Assembly: GCF_000261685.1 (NCBI RefSeq)
Contig: NZ_AJQE01000006.1
Span: 1-38,049, forward strand
Length of the DNA stretch: 38,049 bases
Direction of reading: 5' to 3'
Origin: Bradyrhizobium genomosp. I (2014)
GTDB lineage: Bacteria > Pseudomonadota > Alphaproteobacteria > Rhizobiales > Xanthobacteraceae
The position numbers and the translations under genes were made by a program. Shown one piece after another: positions 32,027-38,049 of this stretch. Each line of letters begins with the position of its first letter. Within the stretch, counting starts at the first letter, position 1. Below the pieces are notes generated by a model. That model saw nothing but the letters and a program-made list of their open reading frames with translations, was not told the origin of the DNA and searched no databases.

Positions 32027-33086
32027 CGGCGCATTCCAGAACTTTCGTCCCGGAACGGCGGCGGCCGTCCGCAACGATGCGGCGGTAAAGCACGACCGAG
32101 ACGAGCCACGCGATCGCGAACAGCGCGATCACGATGAAGCCGACATTGGCGAGCGAATCATTCAGACCGTCGACGAGCGTCCACATGCCACCGGAGAGGC
32201 CAAGTCGATCGCTGATCAGGCCGAGCGCCTCGATGCCGCCGATGAACAGCGCCACTGCGACGGAGGCCCCCGTGATCGTGAGGTTGTACCAGAGCTTGCG
32301 CAGGGGATCGACAAAGGCCCACCGATATGCGCTGACCATCAGCGCCGAATCGGCAGTGTCGACCAGCGCCATGCCGGCGGCGAACAGCGCGGGGAAGACC
32401 AGGACATCGGCGAGCGAGGCGCCGCGCGCGGCTTCACTGGCGGAGATGCTGAGCAGGCCGATTTCGGTCGCGGTGTCGAAGCCAAGTCCAAACAGGAAGC
32501 CGAGCGGGTACATATGCCAGGGCTTTGTCACCAGGCGGAACATCGGCCCGAGCAGCCGCGCCAGGACGCCGCGTTTGGCGAGCAGCGCGTCAAGCTGCGC
32601 AGCGTCATGAACGCCCTCCTCGCGTGCCGCGCGAAACGTCCGCCACAGGCCGGCGAAAATGACGAGGTTGATGGCCGCGACCACGAGCAGGAACAGTGCC
32701 GACACCGAGGTGCCGATGAAGCCTCCGATCTCCTTGAGCAGGCTATCGCCGCCGAGGGTCACGATGCCCAGCGCCAACAGCATGGTCGCGATCACGACCA
32801 CGGTGGAATGCCCGATCGCGAAATAGAGGCCGACGCAACGCGGCGTCTCACCCGCATGCATCAGCTTGCGCACGACGTTGTCGATGGCGGCGATGTGGTC
32901 AGCATCGACGGCGTGACGCAGACCGAACACCCAGGCCAGCAGCGCGGTCGCCATCACCGTCGGCCGGTCGCCGAACAGCGCCAAGGCCCAGGCCCAGGCG
33001 CCGGTGTTGGCGGCGACGAGCCCGCCGAACAGCACCACCGTTCCGGGCTCTAAATCCCGCAAAATCCGCCTCGCCACTCGCTCCAT
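32007..33086 (-). CDS. NiCoT-family nickel/cobalt transporter (HoxN/NixA type)
   Basis: A 359-residue inner-membrane metal permease. The NiCoT signature RHAVDADHIAAIDN (57-70), with the metal-binding HX4DH motif in helix 2, is present. The second signature (YFAIGHSTVVV) and LGFDTATEIGLL follow, and about eight helices are visible. An in-frame TTG at 33116 lies inside the operator; the ATG at 33086 with a GGGACGGGCGG element upstream is the better start. A perfect GTATGA-N16-TCATAC element lies 15-42 bases upstream, pointing to nickel as the substrate and NikR as repressor. Confidence 0.93.
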   Translation of the reverse strand: MERVARRILRDLEPGTVVLFGGLVAANTGAWAWALALFGDRPTVMATALLAWVFGLRHAVDADHIAAIDNVVRKLMHAGETPRCVGLYFAIGHSTVVVIATMLLALGIVTLGGDSLLKEIGGFIGTSVSALFLLVVAAINLVIFAGLWRTFRAAREEGVHDAAQLDALLAKRGVLARLLGPMFRLVTKPWHMYPLGFLFGLGFDTATEIGLLSISASEAARGASLADVLVFPALFAAGMALVDTADSALMVSAYRWAFVDPLRKLWYNLTITGASVAVALFIGGIEALGLISDRLGLSGGMWTLVDGLNDSLANVGFIVIALFAIAWLVSVVLYRRIVADGRRRSGTKVLECADATEVA

Positions 33087-33100
33087 CCGCCCGTCCCGCA

Positions 33101-33128
33101 GTATGACGTTTATCAAAATCCCTCATAC
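33101..33128. promoter_or_regulatory. NikR-type operator
   Basis: GTATGA (33101-33106), sixteen bases, then TCATAC (33123-33128) is an exact match to the NikR consensus known from Escherichia coli. It lies directly upstream of the NiCoT gene and overlaps possible promoter hexamers on the minus strand (TTGCTC, 17 bases, TTTGAT). Nickel-bound NikR would block transcription here. No nikR gene is in the window. Confidence 0.85.
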
Positions 33129-33608
33129 TAGCAAGAGCAAGAGCTGGACCACTCTCGGCCTGACGGCTGAAAAGCCGCCAGGAACGGAAGCCAAATGGTT
33201 GCTCTGATGGATGAATTCTGCGCTCAGCCCATCACGACGCCAGTGCGAAATGGGGCGCTTCCGTTGACAAGCTACCATCCACTTTGACGACCAAGGCGAC
33301 GGTCGGCAGGGGATCATGGATGCGCCTGCCGCATGGCGCCTCTCAATCGGAGGATGACGCGCACGTTAAAGCGCGATGCGATTGGGATGAATCGTCATCG
33401 CGCTTTAGGTTGTTGTTTAAGCATGATCTTTTCGGAAAACCGCTGCGCACTTTTCCGGATCATGCTCTAGCGCCGCAAGTGCTGGCTCCTTCCAGAACAG
33501 GCTCCGTTTCAACGGATGTGGAACCGATCGCCGTGAAGTGGCTCACATCCAGCAGGACGATCTGGATGTATTGGTCGTGCCGGGTGGAGATGGCAGAGGG
33601 AGATGCGC
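33129..33608. other. Spacer between the nickel operon and a small secreted protein gene
   Basis: These 480 bases hold no convincing gene. Promoter elements of the nickel operon lie at the left end. A double-hairpin intergenic element occupies 33367-33465. The rest, 33466-33608, leads to the small secreted protein gene and shows only its ribosome site. Confidence 0.5.
33367..33465. repeat. Double-hairpin intergenic repeat element
   Basis: Two stems follow each other. The first has perfect 12-base arms TAAAGCGCGATG (33367-33378) and CATCGCGCTTTA (33396-33407), with an inner GATT/AATC pairing. The second has arms GCATGATC (33421-33428) and GATCATGC (33458-33465) plus inner CGGAAAA/TTTTCCG. I recall closely similar text between genes in many Bradyrhizobium and Rhodopseudomonas genomes, so this is likely one copy of a dispersed palindromic element. 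Recall only; not searched. Confidence 0.75.
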
Positions 33609-33809
33609 ATGAAACGCCTCATGCTCTCGTTCATTGCAGCCATGCTTCTCGGTGCAGCCAGCAACGCCTTCAGGTCGCATGCCGTGTTCCAGTTCGGTCA
33701 GCACGGCATGGCATCCATTCAAGACATGCAGACAAGCCAAGCCAACAAGCTTCCCGAGCAGGAGCTGCAGGATCGCTCCGTCCTATTTGCGAAAGAGCCG
33801 GCTCGGTAG
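33609..33809 (+). CDS. Small secreted protein of unknown function (66 aa)
   Basis: A signal peptide (MKRLMLSFIAAMLLGAASNA) is followed by about 46 polar, Gln-rich residues without Cys (QFGQHGMASIQDMQTSQANK and on). The ATG at 33609 has GAGGGAG six bases upstream; an ATG two codons earlier overlaps that site and is less likely. The gene converges on the formate dehydrogenase gamma gene, 25 bases away. No family is recognised. It may be a small periplasmic protein. Confidence 0.6.
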   Translation: MKRLMLSFIAAMLLGAASNAFRSHAVFQFGQHGMASIQDMQTSQANKLPEQELQDRSVLFAKEPAR

Positions 33810-33834
33810 TCGGAGCGCCCGCGTCGAGCTCGCC

Positions 33835-34836
33835 CTATTCGGCCGCCGCGGTTGCGGGTTGCGGTTGTCCGTCGTTCGGTCCGGTTCGCGCCTTCTGCTC
33901 GTCGAGCCAGAGGCTATGGTGCTCACGGGCCCAGTTGACGTCGACTTCGCCCGAGCCCATGGCCTCGAACGCACCTTCCATCCCGATGGTGCCGATATAG
34001 ATGTGCCCGATCATCGCCGCGACGAACAGGACCGCCACGATCGAGTGGACGATCTGCGCCATCTGCATGCCCTCGATGCCCGTGCCGTAGAACGGGAACA
34101 TCAGCGCATAGCCGGACGCTGCGACGAGCCCGCCGCCGATCACGACGATCCAGTAGATCATCTTCTGGCCGCCGTTGAAGCGGTAGGCCGGCGGATGGTC
34201 ATGGCCGATCAGACCGCCGCCGCGCTTCGCCCATTCGATATCCACCTTGCTCGGGATATTGCCGCCGATCCACATCAGGAAGATCAGGACGACGCCGATG
34301 GTGAACGGGAAGCTCAGATAGTTGTGAGCGAACTTGGCCCATTGCGACCATTCCGAGAAAGCCTCGAAGCCGATCAGCGGCAACAGCAATGGCCGGCCGA
34401 ACGTGATGTTCAGCCCGGAAATGGCCAGGACGATGAAGCAGCTTGCCGTCATCCAGTGAACGAACCGCTCGAATCCGTTGAAGCGCACGATGGTCCGGCC
34501 CGACCGTCCGGCTTCGAGACGCACCATTCCGACAGTAAGATAGAAGATCACGATGGCTGCGATCATGCCGAGGATGGCGATGCCGCCGATCCATCGCAGC
34601 GTCACATTGCGGAACTCCCGCCACTCCCGTCCCTGCGGCTGCTCGAGAACGCCGGAGCGCTGATCGGGAATGCTGACGCGCCCCTGGATCCGATTGAGTT
34701 CCTGCAGAAGCTGCTGCTCCTTGACCGCGCTTGCGGTCGGATTGACCTGTTGAGCGCTCGCGGGCACCGCCGTCACCAAAAGAAGCAGCGCCCAGGCGCC
34801 GAACGCCAGACGAATGAACCTTCCAAACGATGCCAT
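33835..34836 (-). CDS. fdoI: Formate dehydrogenase gamma subunit, cytochrome b556
   Basis: The 333-residue membrane subunit passes electrons from the iron-sulfur subunit to quinone through haem b. A signal-like N-terminal segment (LAFGAWALLLLVTAVPASA) precedes a periplasmic stretch. Four cytochrome helices follow, with His ligands seen in RFVHWMTASCF, KFAHNYLSF, and the HSIVAVLFVAAMIGHIYIG helix. It is longer than E. coli FdnI because of the N-terminal extension, as is common in Rhizobiales. The ATG at 34836 has GGGGAGG upstream; 40 bases separate it from the beta subunit gene. Confidence 0.94.
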   Translation of the reverse strand: MASFGRFIRLAFGAWALLLLVTAVPASAQQVNPTASAVKEQQLLQELNRIQGRVSIPDQRSGVLEQPQGREWREFRNVTLRWIGGIAILGMIAAIVIFYLTVGMVRLEAGRSGRTIVRFNGFERFVHWMTASCFIVLAISGLNITFGRPLLLPLIGFEAFSEWSQWAKFAHNYLSFPFTIGVVLIFLMWIGGNIPSKVDIEWAKRGGGLIGHDHPPAYRFNGGQKMIYWIVVIGGGLVAASGYALMFPFYGTGIEGMQMAQIVHSIVAVLFVAAMIGHIYIGTIGMEGAFEAMGSGEVDVNWAREHHSLWLDEQKARTGPNDGQPQPATAAAE

Positions 34837-34876
34837 CACGTCCTCCCCGGTATTGCGCGCCCTTCGGCTGCCCACG

Positions 34877-35473
34877 TCAGGACTCGATTGTCTCGCGATA
34901 TGCGGTCTTCCAGCCCCATGCGCCCGAGCCATAGCCGCGCTTCATGACGCGCTCCTTGTAGATCTGCGCAATGATCTCGCCGTCGCCCGCAAGCAACGAC
35001 TTGGTCGAGCACATTTCGGCACACAGCGGCAGCTTGCCTTCGGCCAGCCGGTTCGCGCCGTATTTCTCGTATTCCTCCTTGCTGCCGTCGGCCTCCGGGC
35101 CACCGGCGCAATAGGTGCATTTGTCCATCTTGCCGCGCGAACCGAAGTTCCCGACCTTCGGATATTGCGGCGCGCCGAACGGACAGGCGTAGAAGCAATA
35201 GCCGCAACCGATGCAGAGGTCCTTGGAGTGCAGCACCACTGCATCCGCGGTGGTGTAGAAGCAGTTCACCGGGCACACCGCCGCACAGGGCGCGTCGGTG
35301 CAATGCATGCAGGCCATCGAGATCGAGCGCTCGCCCGGCTTGCCGTCGTTGATGGTGACGACGCGGCGCCGGTTGATGCCCCAGGGTACCTCGTGCTCGT
35401 TCTTGCAGGCCGTCACGCAGGCATTGCACTCGATGCAACGGTCGGCGTCGCAGAGAAATTTCATACGTGCCAT
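34877..35473 (-). CDS. fdoH: Formate dehydrogenase beta subunit, four [4Fe-4S] ferredoxin-like
   Basis: A 198-residue iron-sulfur subunit wiring the catalytic subunit to cytochrome b. Cys clusters are seen in CIECNACVTACKNE, CMHCTDAPCAAVCPVNC, CIGCGYCFYACPFG and KCTYCAGG...CAEMC, enough for four cubanes. It lacks the C-terminal membrane helix of E. coli FdnH and is about 100 residues shorter, so it relies on the gamma subunit for membrane contact. It follows the alpha gene by 12 bases. Confidence 0.94.
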   Translation of the reverse strand: MARMKFLCDADRCIECNACVTACKNEHEVPWGINRRRVVTINDGKPGERSISMACMHCTDAPCAAVCPVNCFYTTADAVVLHSKDLCIGCGYCFYACPFGAPQYPKVGNFGSRGKMDKCTYCAGGPEADGSKEEYEKYGANRLAEGKLPLCAEMCSTKSLLAGDGEIIAQIYKERVMKRGYGSGAWGWKTAYRETIES

Positions 35474-35485
35474 CGTCGTTACTCC

Positions 35486-38049
35486 CTAAGCCGCCGCGAT
35501 TTGACAGAGAGTGACCTTGGGCTCCTGCATGCCCGTCGCGGGGTCGTATCCGTACGTAGTGATCGTGTTGGCGCTTTCCCCGAGCACGATCGGATCGGTA
35601 CCCTTCGGGTAGTTGCCGCGAAGGTCCTTGCCTGCGAGCCAACCGCCGAAGTGGAAGGGCATCCAGGCAACCCCTTTGCCGACGCGCTCCGTGACAAGCG
35701 CCTTCATCCTTGCCCGGGAATTGTTCTCGGCTCCCGTGACCCAGACCCAGCCGCCGTCCTTGACGCCGCGCTCGGCGGCGTCGGCAGGGTTGATCTCGAT
35801 GAACATGTCCTGCTGCAATTCGGCGAGCCACGGGTTAGTACGCGTCTCCTCGCCGCCGCCCTCATATTCGACCAGACGGCCGGACGACAGGATGAGCGGG
35901 AACTGTTTTGCAATTCCCTTCTCCACGGCGGCCTTCTGCACCGAGAAGCCGATATTGGGCATCCGGAACTGCCTGGCATCGGGCAGCGTCGGATATTTGG
36001 CGACGAGGTCGACGCGCGGCGTGTAGATCGGCTCGCGATGGACCGGAATCGGATCAGGCAGGCCGAAGGCGTTCATGCGTGCCTTACCGTTACCGTAGGG
36101 AACGCAGCCGTGTTTGAGGGCGACCCGCTGGATGCCACCCGAGAGATCGAGCGACCACGACACCGCATCCGGATTGGTCGGATTGACCTTCATGATCGTG
36201 GCCATCTCCGCTTCGGTGAGATCCGTGTCCCAGCCAAGCTTCTTCAGGCTCGCCAGCGTGAACTCGGGATAGCCGTCCTGGATCTCGGAATCCTTGGAAT
36301 AGGATTTGTCGGCCAGCAGGCTGACCTTGCGCGTCGTGCCGTCCGGCAGCTTCTCCTCGCGCTCGATGCCGAACCGCGGCCGGAACGTGCCGCCGCCGTC
36401 CATTACGTGCAGATTGGTGTTGTAGAGCAGCGGCGTGCCGGGATGCTTGACCTCCGGCGACCCCCAGCACGGCCAGGGCAGACCGTAATAGTCGCCGCCA
36501 ACTTCGGGATCGCCCTTGGGCGCCCGCATCGTCAGCATGTCGAACTTGGCCTGGTTTTTCATGTGCGCCTTGAGGCGCTCGGGCGATTGTCCGCAATACC
36601 CGGTCGACCAGCTGCCGCGGTTCATCTCGCGCAGCACGTCTTCGGCTTCAGGCAGATTGTTCTCGACCTTGATCTTCTTGAACATCTGGTCGGCGAAGCC
36701 GAGCTTCTTCGCCATCAGGTAGATGATCTCGAGATCGTCCTTCGATTCGAAGATCGGCTTCACGATCTGCTCGCCCCATTGCAGCGAGCGATTGGAGGCA
36801 ACGCGCGAGCCCTTGCACTCAAATTGAGTCGCGACGGGGAGAATGTAGACACCATCGTTGCGTCCCGCCTCGACGGCGAGCGAGGCCCAGGTCGTCGGAT
36901 GCGGGTCGGCGATGACCAGCAGCTCGAGCGCCTTCAGGCCTTTCTGGGCTTCAGGAATGCGGGTAATGCTGTTGGAGGCGTGCCCCTGTACGAACACCGC
37001 CTTCACATTGTCCCTCTGCGCGACCTGATCCTTCGGCAGCGTCACCGCCTCGAACCAGCGGGTCAGCGGAATGCCGGGCGTTTCCATGATCTTCTTGGAG
37101 TCGAATCGCGACTGCAGGAACTCGTAGTCGACCTCCCAGACCCGCGACCAATGCTTCCAGGCACCCTCCGCGAGGCCGTAGTAGAACGGCAGCGTGACGA
37201 TATCGAGTCCGACATCGGTCGCACCCTGCACGTTGTCGTGGCCGCGGAAGATGTTGGCGCCCATGCCAGCTCCGCCGACATTGCCGGTCATCAGCAGCGC
37301 GATGCAGCTGGCCCGCACGTTGGCGGTGCCGACGGTCTTCTGGGTCTGTCCCATGGCCCAGATGAGCGTTGCCGGCTTCTCGGTGGCGAACATCTTGGCG
37401 ACGCGCTTGAGCTGCTCGCCGGGAATGCCGGTGACGCGCTCGACTTCTTCCGGAGGCCACTTCTCGACCTCTTTCTTGATGTCGTCGAAACCGTAAACGC
37501 GCTGCCGGATGAATTCCTTGTCCTCCCAGCCGTTCTGGAGAATGTGCCACATCATGCCGTAGAGCACCGGAATGTCGGTGCCCGGGCGCATCCGCACATA
37601 TTCGGTCGCGTGGGCCGCCGTACGCGTCAGGCGCGGATCGATGACGATAAAGTTGGCCTTTTGCAGCTCCTTGCCCTCGAGCAGATGTTGCAGCGAGACG
37701 GGATGTGCTTCGGCCGGATTGCCGCCCAAGATGACCTGTGTCTTTGCATTGCGAATATCATTGTAGCTGTTGGTCATCGCGCCGTAGCCCCAGGTATTGG
37801 CGACGCCGGTGACGGTAGTCGAATGGCAGATGCGAGCCTGGTGATCGGTGTTGTTGGTCCCCCAGAACGCACCGAGCTTGCGGAACAAGTAGGCGCCTTC
37901 GTTGGTCATCTTGGCCGACCCGAGCCAATAGACGGAATCGGGGCCCGACTTCTCGCGTACGGCTTGAAGCTTGTCTCCGATCTCATTGATCGCGGTGTCC
38001 CAGGACACGCGTGTCCACTGACCGCCCACGAGCTTCATCGGATAGCGCA
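35486..38049 (-). CDS. fdoG: Formate dehydrogenase alpha (catalytic) subunit, Cys type, 5' end outside window
   Basis: The molybdopterin catalytic subunit of a membrane-bound formate dehydrogenase. The frame is open through the right edge, so the N-terminus with its expected Tat signal and first [4Fe-4S] site is missing; about 854 codons are visible. The HQARICHSTTV segment places Cys (TGC at 37826-37828) where E. coli FdnG has selenocysteine, followed by the family GYGAMTNSYNDI. The C-terminal Mo-bis-MGD domain is complete (ETRTNPWLAELQQDMFIEIN). With the beta and gamma genes it forms an operon; FdhD at 2207-3043 would activate it. Confidence 0.95.
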   Translation of the reverse strand, partial: RYPMKLVGGQWTRVSWDTAINEIGDKLQAVREKSGPDSVYWLGSAKMTNEGAYLFRKLGAFWGTNNTDHQARICHSTTVTGVANTWGYGAMTNSYNDIRNAKTQVILGGNPAEAHPVSLQHLLEGKELQKANFIVIDPRLTRTAAHATEYVRMRPGTDIPVLYGMMWHILQNGWEDKEFIRQRVYGFDDIKKEVEKWPPEEVERVTGIPGEQLKRVAKMFATEKPATLIWAMGQTQKTVGTANVRASCIALLMTGNVGGAGMGANIFRGHDNVQGATDVGLDIVTLPFYYGLAEGAWKHWSRVWEVDYEFLQSRFDSKKIMETPGIPLTRWFEAVTLPKDQVAQRDNVKAVFVQGHASNSITRIPEAQKGLKALELLVIADPHPTTWASLAVEAGRNDGVYILPVATQFECKGSRVASNRSLQWGEQIVKPIFESKDDLEIIYLMAKKLGFADQMFKKIKVENNLPEAEDVLREMNRGSWSTGYCGQSPERLKAHMKNQAKFDMLTMRAPKGDPEVGGDYYGLPWPCWGSPEVKHPGTPLLYNTNLHVMDGGGTFRPRFGIEREEKLPDGTTRKVSLLADKSYSKDSEIQDGYPEFTLASLKKLGWDTDLTEAEMATIMKVNPTNPDAVSWSLDLSGGIQRVALKHGCVPYGNGKARMNAFGLPDPIPVHREPIYTPRVDLVAKYPTLPDARQFRMPNIGFSVQKAAVEKGIAKQFPLILSSGRLVEYEGGGEETRTNPWLAELQQDMFIEINPADAAERGVKDGGWVWVTGAENNSRARMKALVTERVGKGVAWMPFHFGGWLAGKDLRGNYPKGTDPIVLGESANTITTYGYDPATGMQEPKVTLCQIAAA

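Noticed and set aside
33123..33317. Minus-strand 64-codon frame overlapping the NikR box
   Set aside because: It ends in the operator and promoter region, has no ribosome site, and encodes a Leu run from low-complexity DNA.
1..38049. tRNA genes, CRISPR arrays, insertion sequences, prophage genes
   Set aside because: None was seen: no cloverleaf-like sequence with CCA-type ends, no spaced direct repeats, no transposase or integrase motifs. A dedicated scan could still find a degenerate remnant.

Overview
The window is one contiguous piece of a high-GC alphaproteobacterial chromosome. Gene content and style suggest a Bradyrhizobium or close relative: many ATGA-coupled genes, a Liv-type ABC system beside a molybdenum hydroxylase, an RpoH paralogue, a Cys-type membrane formate dehydrogenase, and an intergenic double-hairpin element of a kind I associate with Bradyrhizobium and Rhodopseudomonas. 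The genus is inference from sequence reading, not from a search. I saw no tRNA, rRNA, CRISPR array, transposase or phage gene. Both ends cut through genes: a cytochrome bd subunit I on the left and a formate dehydrogenase alpha subunit on the right.

Layout. Positions 1-5283 (minus strand) hold respiratory, redox and stress genes: a short-Q-loop cydA preceded by a 25-codon ORF, a DUF1275 membrane protein, fdhD, a Dps-like ferritin, a cytochrome b561 and a membrane-anchored catalase-like haem protein. Positions 5432-10595 are a translationally coupled RND efflux operon (permease, adaptor, and a Pro/Ser/Thr-rich lipoprotein). Positions 10700-13977 hold an RpoH-type sigma factor and an OmpR/EnvZ-like two-component pair. 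Positions 13978-16434 contain a palindrome-rich spacer, two small secreted proteins (one Gly/His rich) and an arylformamidase-like hydrolase, all on the plus strand.

Positions 16555-29634 form the most interesting block, a probable catabolic and uptake unit. A ten-gene minus-strand run reads amidohydrolase, coxL-like, coxM-like, a fused coxS-coxG, livK, livH, livM, livG, livF and a Rieske protein. It is divergent from a MarR-family regulator and followed by a plus-strand NCS1 permease. Copies of a 16-bp palindrome (ACGAAGCATGCTTCGT) lie in the divergent promoter region and just before the permease gene. This suggests one MarR regulon for uptake by two transporters, hydroxylation by a molybdenum enzyme and hydrolysis of a probably nitrogen-containing heterocyclic or amide substrate. 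The substrate cannot be read from the sequence.

Positions 29714-33128 (minus) pair a NiCoT-family transporter with an overlapping TonB-dependent receptor, behind a perfect NikR-type operator (GTATGA-N16-TCATAC). This points to a two-membrane nickel uptake operon. Positions 33129-33608 carry the double-hairpin repeat, followed by a small secreted protein gene. Positions 33835-38049 (minus) are the gamma, beta and (partial) alpha subunits of a membrane-bound formate dehydrogenase whose molybdenum-ligand position is Cys, not selenocysteine. The fdhD gene at the other end of the window would serve this enzyme.
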